Source of the DNA: DSUN01 sp035527715
GTDB lineage: Bacteria; Planctomycetota; PUPC01; DSUN01
Direction: 5' to 3'
Assembly: GCA_035527715.1 (NCBI GenBank)
Contig: DATKZY010000014.1
Location: 1-64,000 of the forward strand
Length of the DNA stretch: 64,000 nucleotides
This document shows positions 1 through 7,670 of the stretch, piece after piece. The notes beneath the pieces are model-generated. The model saw nothing but the letters and a program-made list of their open reading frames with translations, made no database searches and was not told the origin of the DNA. The stretch's first letter is position 1, and the number at the start of each line of letters is the position of its first letter. A program made the position numbers and the translations under genes.

Positions 1-266
1 TGATCCGGCGGCTGAAGCCGCCGGCAACCCCCTTCAGTCCCTTCGGGACTGACGAGACCGCGGCCCCGGGGCCTCTTGCCCCCTATCTGTGGGGCGGTGC
101 GCCAGGCACTGTTGCGATACGCCAGGCGGACCCTGATCCGGCGGCTGAAGCCGCCGGCAACCCCCTTCAGTCCCTTCGGGACTGATGAGACCGCGGCCGC
201 GGGGCCTCTTGCCCCCTATCTGTGGGGCGGTGTGCCAGGCAGTCTTGCGATACGCCGGGCGGACCT
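1..266. repeat. Two tandem copies of a 133-bp repeat
   Basis: Positions 1-133 and 134-266 are near-identical copies differing at only a handful of bases. Each copy starts with TGATCCGGCGGCTGAAGCC and carries two small hairpins, one around CGGCGG/CCGCCG and one around CAGTCC/GGACTG. The window starts at the copy boundary, so more copies may lie to the left. I see no protein-coding signal in it. Confidence 0.85.
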
Positions 267-594
267 TTCACAGGAGTCCGCCCGTGTGCTTCGATAGGCA
301 CCCCCTTTGGCCGAGGGCCAGCGCGCGCGGGCCGCGCGGCCACAGCCATAATCCGCTGACATGTCGGGATTTGCGGAGATCGGGTTGGTATGCAGCGGCT
401 ACCGTCCGTGGCAGCCGTTGGGCGAGCCGTTCCGCCGGCGCACCCTTTGGACAGCAGGGGAAAGTGTACTGCTGCCCACGCCATTAGTATACCATACCGC
501 ATTGCTTTGTCAAGGGTCTTCGCAGAAAAATGCGCGACGCGCAGGATGGACGCCCCTGGGATAGGTCATTGCCTCAGCGCTGGCTCTTGACCGT
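267..594. other. Non-coding stretch, nothing recognised
   Basis: No open frame here resembles a protein and no promoter or RNA stands out. It links the 133-bp tandem repeat to the repeat and hairpin cluster that ends the aldolase operon. Confidence 0.5.
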
Positions 595-634
595 GTCCAT
601 CTCGTCCATCATGTCCACATCGTCCATCCAGTCC
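595..634. repeat. Tandem 9-bp repeat, single arm
   Basis: Four 9-bp units starting with GTCC follow one another: GTCCATCTC, GTCCATCAT, GTCCACATC and GTCCATCCA, then GTCC. This matches the arm architecture of the paired hairpins elsewhere in the window, but no matching inverted arm is visible nearby. Confidence 0.75.
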
Positions 635-641
635 GGGCAGA

Positions 642-728
642 AAAAGACTCCCGGAGTCGTTTCTTGAGTTGCATGATACGCGGAGACAAGCGCTTATGTT
701 TGGGGAAAAGACTCCCGGAGTCGTTTCT
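642..728 (-). terminator. Two identical terminator-like hairpins after the aldolase operon
   Basis: The same 23 bp occurs at 642-664 and 706-728, each with the palindrome GACTCCCGGAGTC preceded by an A run. Read on the minus strand, the direction of the genes ending at 763, each is a short GACTC/GAGTC stem followed by TTTT. Tandem intrinsic terminators for the aldolase operon are the simplest reading. The stems are short, so this is moderate support only. Confidence 0.5.
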
Positions 729-762
729 CGCCCGTGGGGATGAGGCAGCCGGAGCCGCATGC

Positions 763-1611
763 TCAGGCTTTGCCCGCGGCGGCGGTGAGGCCGATCCATT
801 TCTCGACGGCGGCGCCGAAGGCGGCCATCGCCTCGTGGAGCGCCGAGGGAACCCAGAGCCTCTCGCCAGCGGTCCAGCGCTTCACGAGCACCTCGCGAAG
901 CACCTTGTTCAACTCGCTGGCAACGTTGACCTTGGCGATCCCGAGCTCAATGGCCCGCCGCAGGTCGTCGGGCGGGGTGCCGCTGCCGCCGTGGAGGACG
1001 AGGGGCACGCCCGCCGCGTCGCGCAGCTTCGCCAACAGCTCGAAGTCGAACTTCGGCGGCAGCTTGTAGTTCCCGTGCAGGTTGCCGAACGAGACGGCCA
1101 GGCAGTCCACGCCCGTGGCCTCGACGTATGCCCGCGCCTCGCCTGGGTCGGTGAGTGCGGTGTGGCCCTTGCCTTCGCCCGTCACCTCGTCGACGCGGCC
1201 GACGGCGCCGATCTCGCCCTCGACCGTGACGCCGCGCGGGCGGGCCAGCGCGGCGACCTGTTTCAGGGCGGCGACATTCTCGTCGAACGGCCGGGTCGAG
1301 TAGTCGAGCATCACCGAAGTGAAGCCGGCAGCCAGGCAGGCCTCCACCGCCTCCATCGTGTTGCCGTGATCGAGGTGGAGCGCGGCCGGCACGTCGTAGC
1401 GGGCGGCCAGGACGCGGGCGGTGTCGGCCAGGGCGCCATACGACAGGAGCAGTTCGCCCGGCCCGGTCATCAGGATGACGGGTGCCCGGCACCGCTGGGC
1501 CACGCGGAGCACGGTGTCCGCCGTCTCCGCGTTCCAGATGCAGAAGGAGGGCACGGCATAGCCGCGCCGCAGCGCGTCGGACATCAAGTCGGCCATCGGA
1601 ACGAAGCTCAC
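763..1611 (-). CDS. Class II fructose/tagatose-bisphosphate aldolase family protein
   Basis: A 282-residue zinc-dependent aldolase of the FbaA/GatY/KbaY type, which cleaves a ketose bisphosphate into dihydroxyacetone phosphate and an aldehyde. Visible family signatures are LHLDHG (zinc His), VEGEIGAVG, FGNLHGNY (zinc His) and LVLHGGSG (zinc His), then IAKVNVASELN near the phosphate site. The length is normal for the family. I place the start at the GTG whose last bases overlap the upstream TGA (GTGA), with AAAGGGGAA just before it; an internal ATG at 1596 is the alternative. It is the last gene of the operon starting at 5307. The exact sugar substrate cannot be read from sequence. Confidence 0.9.
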   Translation of the reverse strand: MSFVPMADLMSDALRRGYAVPSFCIWNAETADTVLRVAQRCRAPVILMTGPGELLLSYGALADTARVLAARYDVPAALHLDHGNTMEAVEACLAAGFTSVMLDYSTRPFDENVAALKQVAALARPRGVTVEGEIGAVGRVDEVTGEGKGHTALTDPGEARAYVEATGVDCLAVSFGNLHGNYKLPPKFDFELLAKLRDAAGVPLVLHGGSGTPPDDLRRAIELGIAKVNVASELNKVLREVLVKRWTAGERLWVPSALHEAMAAFGAAVEKWIGLTAAAGKA

Positions 1612-2168
1612 CGATTCCCCTTTGCAGATTCCCCGAGTTGCTTGAGGACCGCCGCCCAGCGGTCCGCCATGTCGTCGCGGGCGAGGAAGGGCTCGAAGCC
1701 GAGCTGGAGGTAGAGGCGAATGGCGGGGAGGCGCCAGTCGTCGGTCAGCAGGTAGATGCGGCGGTAGCCGGCCTCGAGGAACCGTGCGATCACCGCGGCG
1801 CACACGGCCATCCCCAGGCCCTTGCGCGCGTGGGCCGGGTCGGCGGCGACCCAGGACAGCTCGCCGCCGCCGGGGTGCCCCTCGACGGGGCGGTGCCGCG
1901 CCATCGCCGTCGCCACGAGCCGCCCAGTCGGCGTGTGCTCGACCAGGAACCAGCCGCCGGGGAGCACGAAGGGCAGGACCTTCTCGATCTGCTCGTGGTC
2001 CCAGCTCTTGAACCCCGCCTTGGCCATGAGCGCGAGATAGGCGTCGGCATCGGCCGCGCCGAGCTGCCGCATCACGTAGCCCGGCGGCACGACGGCCCGC
2101 GGCGGCGAGGCCAGCAGCCGCTCGGGCCAGACCATCTGGAGCTGGGCATACGGCCGCTCGTCAGGCAT
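1608..2168 (-). CDS. GNAT-family N-acetyltransferase
   Basis: A 186-residue protein with the acetyl-CoA binding pattern of GNAT enzymes: a VAADPAHARKGLGMAV segment (the R/Q-x-x-G-x-G/A loop) and a C-terminal IRLYLQLGFEPF motif typical of the final strand and helix. The ATG at 2168 overlaps the end of the upstream oxidoreductase gene by 8 bp, indicating translational coupling. The start of the aldolase overlaps its stop. The acceptor substrate is unknown. Longer upstream in-frame starts would lie deep inside the previous gene and are unlikely. Confidence 0.85.
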   Translation of the reverse strand: MPDERPYAQLQMVWPERLLASPPRAVVPPGYVMRQLGAADADAYLALMAKAGFKSWDHEQIEKVLPFVLPGGWFLVEHTPTGRLVATAMARHRPVEGHPGGGELSWVAADPAHARKGLGMAVCAAVIARFLEAGYRRIYLLTDDWRLPAIRLYLQLGFEPFLARDDMADRWAAVLKQLGESAKGNR

Positions 2169-3312
2169 CCGGGTCGCCCCAATCGGGGATGTCGAGCAAC
2201 TCGCCATCGCGGAGCGCCGACTTGTGGGCCATGATGCCCGGGGCAAAGTAGCGCACCGCCTCCCAGGCGTGAACCGCCGGGCGGCGGCCGTGGGCCAGAG
2301 CATCCACGAACTCGTGCACGAGATACGCGTGCGAGCCGCGATGGCCGCCGTAGACCCCTTCGTCGGACGCCGCGCCGCGGCGCCAGGCCGCCCAGATGTC
2401 GGGCGGCAGCGGGTCGCGCATCTCCTGGACGCGGAGCGGCGTCGCGCCCTGCTTCGTCATCCAGTGGGCGCCGCCGGCATGGCCCTCGACGAAGCAGCCG
2501 TCGGTGCCCCAGAGCTGGAAGCCCTCGCGGCCGCGGTGGCCGATCCGCCGGTGCTCGCAGATCCGCACCGCCGCGCCGTTGGCGCACTGGAACAGGGCCG
2601 TCTCGTTGCTCAGCACGTTGCCGCTCGCGGTGTCGGGGCGGAACCAGTCGTCGCCGGGATGCACGTAGCCGAAGGCGGCGACCCGGGTCATCCGCGTCCG
2701 CATCACCGACAGCGGCCCGCCGATCGAGTGGCTCGGGTAGTGCATGGGCACGCCGCCGCTCTTCGAGGGGTCCCAGTCCTTGCCCCAGCGATTGCGCGCG
2801 ACGTCGCGGAGGTTGCAGCCGGGCGAGTCCACGTCGTGGAGGTACTCGCCCTCGGCGTAGACGAAGCGGCCAAACGCCCCCTCGGCAGCGCGGCGGCGGC
2901 AGTACATGGCCTCGGGATGATAGTAGGACGTTTCGCCGAGCATGTAGTGCAGGCCCGTGCGGCGGACGGCCCCCACCAGCTTGTCGCACCAGTCGAGCAT
3001 CGCGTCGCCATCGCTGAGGGTGATGACAGGGACGGCGGAGTAGACGTGTTTGCCCGCCTCCATCGCCTGGATGGCCTGCGGGGCGTGGAGCCAGTGCTGG
3101 GTGAAGAGCGCGACGGCCTGGAGGTCGCTCCGCAGGATGGCGTCGAGGCTGGCGTAGGTCTCGGCCACCTGGTGGCGTTCCGCTACGGCGCGCAGCCGCT
3201 CGGGGTTCACGTCGCACAGGGCGAAGCGCTCGACGAGCGGATGGTCGCGGAACAGCCGCACGAAGCCCGAGCCGAACGAGCCCACGCCGACGAGGCCGAT
3301 GCTGATGCCCAT
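2161..3312 (-). CDS. Gfo/Idh/MocA-family oxidoreductase with altered EKP motif
   Basis: A 383-residue NAD(P)-dependent oxidoreductase. The N-terminus IGLVGVGSFGSGF is the Rossmann dinucleotide loop, and the rest matches the family's substrate-binding half. Members normally carry an EKP motif whose lysine takes part in catalysis; here the equivalent stretch reads GKHVYSAVP, so the Glu and Lys are absent. It may use a different catalytic residue or act on an unusual substrate. The ATG follows AGGGGC at good spacing, 9 bp after the upstream stop, and its 3' end overlaps the GNAT gene. Dehydrogenation of a sugar or inositol derivative is a family-level guess only. Confidence 0.9.
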   Translation of the reverse strand: MGISIGLVGVGSFGSGFVRLFRDHPLVERFALCDVNPERLRAVAERHQVAETYASLDAILRSDLQAVALFTQHWLHAPQAIQAMEAGKHVYSAVPVITLSDGDAMLDWCDKLVGAVRRTGLHYMLGETSYYHPEAMYCRRRAAEGAFGRFVYAEGEYLHDVDSPGCNLRDVARNRWGKDWDPSKSGGVPMHYPSHSIGGPLSVMRTRMTRVAAFGYVHPGDDWFRPDTASGNVLSNETALFQCANGAAVRICEHRRIGHRGREGFQLWGTDGCFVEGHAGGAHWMTKQGATPLRVQEMRDPLPPDIWAAWRRGAASDEGVYGGHRGSHAYLVHEFVDALAHGRRPAVHAWEAVRYFAPGIMAHKSALRDGELLDIPDWGDPDA

Positions 3313-3321
3313 GGCTTGCCC

Positions 3322-5307
3322 CTATTCCGCGAGTTCGACGACCAGGCTCTTCATCGTTGGCTTCGACGCGCAGAAGATCGTGTAGGTCTCCGTTGGCTTC
3401 TCGGCCACGTGAACGTCGCGCTTCCCGGCGCCGCCTTCCTCCCACGTGTAAGTCACCTTCACGGGTCGGAAGCCGCCGTGCGGTTCCAGGTAGTCGGCGT
3501 CAATGCGCGTCTGGTAGATCATCGCCACGGTGCGCTGGGCGCCCGTGAAGCGCACGAGGGCCGAGCGGGCGCCTGCGGGGACGTTGGGGAGGACGAAGTA
3601 TTTGCCGTTGTTGCGCGTCGGCCCCTCGCAGCGGCCGATGGGACGCCACGCCTTGCCGCCGTCGAACGACGCCGCGATGTCCCAGGCATCCTTCGGGTCG
3701 CGGGCGCGATAGTAGATGCCCACGCGCAGGCGGGTCATATCGCCCGGCGTCTCGATGGGGAACGTCACCTCGCCCGTCGGGGCCGAGAGCACGAGCAGGT
3801 CGTCCTTGATGTTCTTCCGCTCGGGGTGGAAGTCCGTGTAGAAGACCTGCTTGCCCTTGTTCTTGGGGTCGGTGGAGCCTTCGACGGTGATGGTGCCCTC
3901 GGGCGGCTCGGCACTGAAGGTGATGGTGTTCTCGCCGCGGTCGAGCGCGGGGAGCGGCCGCTGCGAATGCTGGATGTCGTGGGCGATGCGCAAGGCGTCG
4001 AGGCCGGTGCCCGCGCCCTTGAGAGCGAACTTCAGGCGGTAGTCGTAGCGGCGGAAGACGTGGGGCTTGAGGTCGAGCTTCTGGTCGCCCGAGGCCGTGA
4101 CCTTGGCGAGTTCCTTCCAGTCGAGGCCGTTGTTGTCGGAGAAGGCGACGGCGACCTCGCCCCCCTCCCCCACCGCGGCCTTGAATGCCATCTCGCCGCC
4201 GAGGTAGACGTAGCTCGACGGCATCCGCAGGACGAGCGTGGCCGGCTGCGCGGCGTCTTTCACGAAGAGGGCCGGGCCGCCCTTGCGTTCGCCCTTGAAA
4301 TCGAGGTTCTCGCAGGCCAGCGCGGCAAGGCGGAGCGAGCCGTCGGCCAGCGGCGGCGCGTACTCGAGCGTGCCGTTGCCCACGCGGCCGTTCGCCAGAT
4401 CGCCGTAGCGCGGCGTGTAGACCATGAACCGCTCGCCCGGCTTCATCTCAAGGCAGCCGGGGGCGCCGCCGCCGCCGTCCATGTTCACGTGCAGGCCCTT
4501 GTGCGACCAGTTGCGGGTGAGGCGCTCGCCGGGGCGGAGCTGCACGTTCACCTGGTAGCCGACCGAGTAGCCGCACTCGTAGGTGAAGAGGGTCGAGCCG
4601 TCGTACTCCTGCATCGTCGAGTACCAGCCGTGGGTGCGGGCGGGGAGCCAGCCGTCGCCGCCGTAGAAGGGGCAGGCGGCCAGGAGCGCCGGGCCGCGCT
4701 TCCAGCCGGTCCAGCCGTTCTCGGCGTGGAACTTGCGGAGCTTCGCGTCGTCGCCCTTGAAGCCGGGGGTCTTCTCATACCACTGCTTGATGGCGGCCAT
4801 GATCTCCTCGACGCTCGCCAGGTCGCCGTCGGGCTTCGGGAAGTAGTTGATGAGCGAGGCGTCGAGCAGGTGCCACTTGCCGCCCCAGGAGACTTCGGGC
4901 ACGACGTGGGCCTGAATCGTCCAGCCCCGGGCTTCGAGGCCGGCCGCGCGGGCGAGCGACTGCACGTGGGACGCCGCATTGCCGCACATCGAGTAGCCGT
5001 AGACGTTGAACATCTTGATCGCGTCGAGCACCGCGTTCTCGAGCTGGAGGAACTCGACGGGCGGACTGTCCTGGTGTTGGAAGCGCACGACCGATTCCCA
5101 CGCGGCCAGCGCCTTGTCGCGGTCGGTCATGCCGTCGTTGATGAACGACTTCTTCCAGGCCTCGAGGCTGGCGACGTCCTCCACCTTGTCCGAGAGCACC
5201 TTCACGTGGCTCACGACGCCGACGGGCGGCTTCTCGGCCGCGTGGGCGCTGGCCGAGGCGATTGTGAGAGCCATGGCGATGGCTGGCAGACCACAGCGCG
5301 GGACCAC
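3322..5307 (-). CDS. Secreted transglutaminase-like protein
   Basis: About 661 residues. I choose the GTG start at 5307 because GAGGAGG lies 7 bp upstream and the resulting N-terminus (MVPRCGLPAIAMALTIAS, then AHA-AEKP) is a good Sec signal peptide; longer ATG starts ruin it. Residues roughly 90-170 hold a papain-like transglutaminase core: Cys in YGYSMCGNAASHV, then His and Asp in GGKWHLLDASL. The remainder is beta-rich with repeated FSDNNG- and FDGGKAW-type segments, like sialidase or BNR-type propellers. It is likely periplasmic or cell-surface. It heads the operon with the oxidoreductase, GNAT and aldolase, behind a strong sigma-70-like promoter at 5358-5386. Whether it is a peptidase or a cross-linking enzyme is not known. 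Confidence 0.85.
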   Translation of the reverse strand: MVPRCGLPAIAMALTIASASAHAAEKPPVGVVSHVKVLSDKVEDVASLEAWKKSFINDGMTDRDKALAAWESVVRFQHQDSPPVEFLQLENAVLDAIKMFNVYGYSMCGNAASHVQSLARAAGLEARGWTIQAHVVPEVSWGGKWHLLDASLINYFPKPDGDLASVEEIMAAIKQWYEKTPGFKGDDAKLRKFHAENGWTGWKRGPALLAACPFYGGDGWLPARTHGWYSTMQEYDGSTLFTYECGYSVGYQVNVQLRPGERLTRNWSHKGLHVNMDGGGGAPGCLEMKPGERFMVYTPRYGDLANGRVGNGTLEYAPPLADGSLRLAALACENLDFKGERKGGPALFVKDAAQPATLVLRMPSSYVYLGGEMAFKAAVGEGGEVAVAFSDNNGLDWKELAKVTASGDQKLDLKPHVFRRYDYRLKFALKGAGTGLDALRIAHDIQHSQRPLPALDRGENTITFSAEPPEGTITVEGSTDPKNKGKQVFYTDFHPERKNIKDDLLVLSAPTGEVTFPIETPGDMTRLRVGIYYRARDPKDAWDIAASFDGGKAWRPIGRCEGPTRNNGKYFVLPNVPAGARSALVRFTGAQRTVAMIYQTRIDADYLEPHGGFRPVKVTYTWEEGGAGKRDVHVAEKPTETYTIFCASKPTMKSLVVELAE

Positions 5308-5357
5308 GGCAATTCCTCCTCGAAGAGGCTGCTTACGGCAACGCGAATGCACAGGGC

Positions 5358-5386
5358 ATTATACGGCCCGCGGGCGCGTTGTTCAA
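5358..5386 (-). promoter_or_regulatory. Sigma-70-like promoter for the transglutaminase operon
   Basis: On the minus strand TTGAAC at 5386-5381 is followed 17 bp later by a perfect TATAAT at 5363-5358. The start codon is about 50 bp downstream. Confidence 0.75.
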
Positions 5387-5487
5387 CGCAGCGAACGCGC
5401 CGCCGCACGCGGAGCGTTCGCGCCCCTACCAGGGCCATGCCATGGGAGGGCCTTACAGGTAACCGCCCCTGGCCCTCTGGGCAGCAG

Positions 5488-5521
5488 GAGGATTCCACAG
5501 TTGTACAACTGTGGAATCCTC
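5488..5521. promoter_or_regulatory. Long palindrome, site 1
   Basis: A perfect 34-bp palindrome. Each half reads GAGGATTCCACAGTTGT, and the centre is TTGTACAA. It lies 34 bp past the 3' end of the tandem-ArsR gene and about 100 bp upstream of the -35 box of the transglutaminase operon. It matches the palindromes at 6232, 6409 and 31176. Confidence 0.9.
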
Positions 5522-5554
5522 TCCCCCCGCACGAACGTGCCTGACCAATTGCGG

Positions 5555-6211
5555 TCAGGCAGAGGGTGCCTGCTCGCCCCAGTGTTCCTGCACGATCTCC
5601 AGCAACTGCGCGTGCTGCGGCGTCTTGGCCGTAGGCGCGAGCCGGTAGGACAGGTGCCCCCGCGCCCCCTCGGCGCTGACGTAGCCCCGGCGGATCAGCT
5701 TGGCCAAGTGTCGGTTCAGCGCGGGAGCTGACATCCGGAGTTCGCGAGTGAACTCCCTGGTGAATGCCGGCCTCGGCGAGGCCAGCCGTCGCAGGATCTG
5801 GATGCGACGCGGGTGAGTAAAGGCAGTGGCCGCATCCATGAGAGTGCCGTAGATCGGCTGTAGACCATCAGTGGCGTGCTTTCCGCGGCGTTCTGGCGGG
5901 TGGGCCTGGTGCGGCAACGCGCCCTGGGACCGCAGGGCATCGCCGAGCCACGAGGCTACTTGGCCGCTCACAGTGCCCGGCCCGTAGGGCGAGCCGGCGA
6001 TGCAAAAGCACCGGCGCCCGGAGCGGCGCCGCCGGACAAGTCCCACAGCGCTGAGGCGTGCGAGATGCGTACACACCAAGTCGCGCCGAAGGTGCAAGGC
6101 GCCGGCAAGGCGGCTCAGCGTCAACTCCTCGCCCCCGCCAAGGCGCGACAGGATGCGGAGCCTGGGAACACAGGCCACGGTCCGCAACACGCGCACGATG
6201 AGTTCATCCAT
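5555..6211 (-). CDS. Tandem winged-helix (ArsR-like) transcriptional regulator
   Basis: A 218-residue protein made of two winged-helix DNA-binding domains, about residues 1-75 and 120-195, joined by a basic linker. Each has the ArsR/MarR-like pattern: a conserved first helix (VACVPRLRILSRL; FTHPRRIQILRRL), a recognition helix (LVCTHLARLSAVGLV; ALNRHLAKLIRRGYV) and a wing. I see no typical ArsR metal-binding Cys pair, so the signal is unknown. The ATG at 6211 is chosen because longer frames read through the palindrome at 6232-6257. That palindrome covers the -10 and start region of its own promoter, so autoregulation is likely. Two fused wHTH domains suit a single polypeptide binding a long symmetric site. 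Confidence 0.85.
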   Translation of the reverse strand: MDELIVRVLRTVACVPRLRILSRLGGGEELTLSRLAGALHLRRDLVCTHLARLSAVGLVRRRRSGRRCFCIAGSPYGPGTVSGQVASWLGDALRSQGALPHQAHPPERRGKHATDGLQPIYGTLMDAATAFTHPRRIQILRRLASPRPAFTREFTRELRMSAPALNRHLAKLIRRGYVSAEGARGHLSYRLAPTAKTPQHAQLLEIVQEHWGEQAPSA

Positions 6212-6231
6212 GCAGCCGCCTCGCAACAAGG

Positions 6232-6257
6232 ATTCCACAGTTGTACAACTGTGGAAT
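6232..6257. promoter_or_regulatory. Long palindrome, site 2 (probable autoregulatory operator)
   Basis: A perfect 26-bp palindrome with half ATTCCACAGTTGT. It begins inside the -10 hexamer of the regulator's promoter and covers the expected transcription start, ending 20 bp before the regulator's ATG. A protein bound here would block initiation. Confidence 0.9.
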
Positions 6258-6284
6258 TCTACCCCCCGCCCCAACGCCTGTCAA
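6256..6284 (-). promoter_or_regulatory. Sigma-70-like promoter of the tandem-ArsR gene
   Basis: On the minus strand a perfect TTGACA (6284-6279), a 17-bp spacer and TAGAAT (6261-6256). The -10 hexamer overlaps the palindrome at 6232-6257. Confidence 0.8.
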
Positions 6285-6408
6285 CCGCAGGCCTCCGCGA
6301 TTCGCCGATGTGCAGCAGGAACCGAGCGTAGCACACCCTCGCCCGGGGCGCTCAGGCGGAGTGACCCCCACAGCACTCGGCGTAGGACGCGCCCTGCGTG
6401 GCGGGACC

Positions 6409-6440
6409 AGCATTCCACAGTTGTACAACTGTGGAATGCT
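6409..6440. promoter_or_regulatory. Long palindrome, site 3
   Basis: A perfect 32-bp palindrome (half AGCATTCCACAGTTGT) upstream of the amidohydrolase gene, 117 bp from its ATG and about 65 bp upstream of the candidate promoter at 6505-6533. Confidence 0.9.
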
Positions 6441-6504
6441 CTCCAGCCGTACGAACCTCACTGTCGCACTCTCATCTCGCAGCGATATGCCGGTTGGGCC
6501 ACGT

Positions 6505-6533
6505 TTGCATCAGGGCAAGGAGCGTGGTAGAGT
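6505..6533 (+). promoter_or_regulatory. Possible promoter of the amidohydrolase gene
   Basis: TTGCAT and TAGAGT are separated by 17 bp, 23 bp ahead of the start codon. The match to consensus is moderate. Confidence 0.45.
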
Positions 6534-6556
6534 GCTCGTCCCGCGGAAGGAGAAGC

Positions 6557-7369
6557 ATGCGACCAATGCAACCGAGAGTCGTTGACTTCCACACGCATGC
6601 GTTCCCCGACGGGTTGGCCGCGAAGGCGATCTCGACCCTCGAGGCCCAGCCGGGCAACGCCAAGGCCGTGCTCGACGGCACGGTCGGGGCGCTGCAGCGC
6701 TCGATGGACGAGGCGGGCATCGAGACGTCGGTCGTCGCCTGCATCGCCACGAAGCCCGAGCAGTTCCCCTCGATCCTCAAGTGGTGCACGACCATCGCGT
6801 CCGACCGCATCGTGCCCTTCCCGTCGTTCCACCCGTTCGACCCCGAGGCCCTCGAGCGGATTGATGCGGTCCGCGAGGCGGGGCTGAAGGGCATCAAGCT
6901 GCATCCCTACTACCAGGGCTTCGAGATGGACGACCCGCGGCTCGTGCCCGTCTACGAGCGGCTCCAGAAGAGCGGCCTCCTCCACCTGAGCCACACGGGC
7001 TTCGACACCGCCTTCCCCCGCATCCGCAAGTGCGACGCCGTGCGCGTCCTGCGGCTGCTCGACCGCTTCCCGCGGCTCCGCCTCGTCACGTCGCACATGG
7101 GCGGATGGCAGGACTGGGCCGAGACGCGGCGGCACCTGCTCGGCCGGCCCATCTACATGGAGATCTCGTACTCGATGGAGTTCATGAGCGACAACGAGGC
7201 CCGCGAGATCCTCCTGGGCCACCCGAAGGAGTATCTGCTCTTCGGCACCGACTCGCCCTGGTCGAGCCAGAAGGCCGCGGTGGATCGTGTCTTGAGCCTT
7301 GGCCTTGGGGCCGAGCGCGAGGCCGCGCTCCTGTGGGGCAACGCCACGAGGCTGCTCGGGGGCGCCTGA
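6557..7369 (+). CDS. Amidohydrolase family (TIM-barrel, amidohydrolase 2) protein
   Basis: A 270-residue metal-dependent hydrolase. It opens with VVDFHTHAFPDG, the HxH metal motif of the superfamily, has GIKLHPYYQGF mid-protein, a barrel His in LVTSHMGGW and the terminal Asp in LLFGTDSPWS. Members hydrolyse or decarboxylate varied ring or carboxylate compounds, so the substrate is open. The ATG at 6557 follows GGAAGGAGAAGC, a strong ribosome site; longer frames would read through the palindrome. Its palindrome matches that of the tandem-ArsR gene, so it is a candidate member of that regulon. Confidence 0.88.
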   Translation: MRPMQPRVVDFHTHAFPDGLAAKAISTLEAQPGNAKAVLDGTVGALQRSMDEAGIETSVVACIATKPEQFPSILKWCTTIASDRIVPFPSFHPFDPEALERIDAVREAGLKGIKLHPYYQGFEMDDPRLVPVYERLQKSGLLHLSHTGFDTAFPRIRKCDAVRVLRLLDRFPRLRLVTSHMGGWQDWAETRRHLLGRPIYMEISYSMEFMSDNEAREILLGHPKEYLLFGTDSPWSSQKAAVDRVLSLGLGAEREAALLWGNATRLLGGA

Positions 7370-7670
7370 ACCGGTGCAGGCCCGCGGCCGTCGACCAGGT
7401 ACGGGGCGCCAACCGGCAGGAACTCGCCCTCGAGCCCAGGGCCTTCCAGGGCGTAGGCCCGGTGGGGCCACACACTGCCCACACTGACGCGGCGCGGGTC
7501 CGGTTTCGCATCAGGAGGCCCTCTTACACCAGGGGTTGACACGGCGGCAGGCCCGGGGTATGCTCTGCATCCAGTGGGAGAGCAGGACCTCGGCGATCGG
7601 CAGGTGCGGCATATCTGCCCCTCGGACGCCAGCCGGTGCAACCCGTGCGCGGACCGGAGAGGCGACAGGC
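7370..7670. other. Intergenic region with the nuclease promoter and leader
   Basis: I see no gene. The right half holds the promoter at 7536-7564 and a leader of about 100 nt before the nuclease ATG. The left half shows nothing recognisable. Confidence 0.5.
7536..7564 (+). promoter_or_regulatory. Sigma-70-like promoter of the restriction nuclease gene
   Basis: A perfect TTGACA, a 17-bp spacer and TATGCT. The predicted start is near 7571, leaving a long leader of about 100 nt. Confidence 0.75.

Noticed and set aside
595..634. Possible CRISPR array
   Set aside because: Units are 9 bp in direct contact with no spacers; no cas genes occur in the window. None of the repeat tracts elsewhere has CRISPR-like repeat and spacer lengths.
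5488..5521. Intrinsic terminator for the ArsR-like gene
   Set aside because: The palindrome is symmetric without a T run, and three further copies lie near promoters, so an operator is more likely.
2224..5544. A 1106-codon open frame on the plus strand, opposite the oxidoreductase and transglutaminase-like genes
   Set aside because: It is a composition shadow: in very G+C-rich coding DNA the antisense frame aligned with third positions stays open. It lacks domain signatures, whereas both genes opposite carry clear motifs and ribosome sites.
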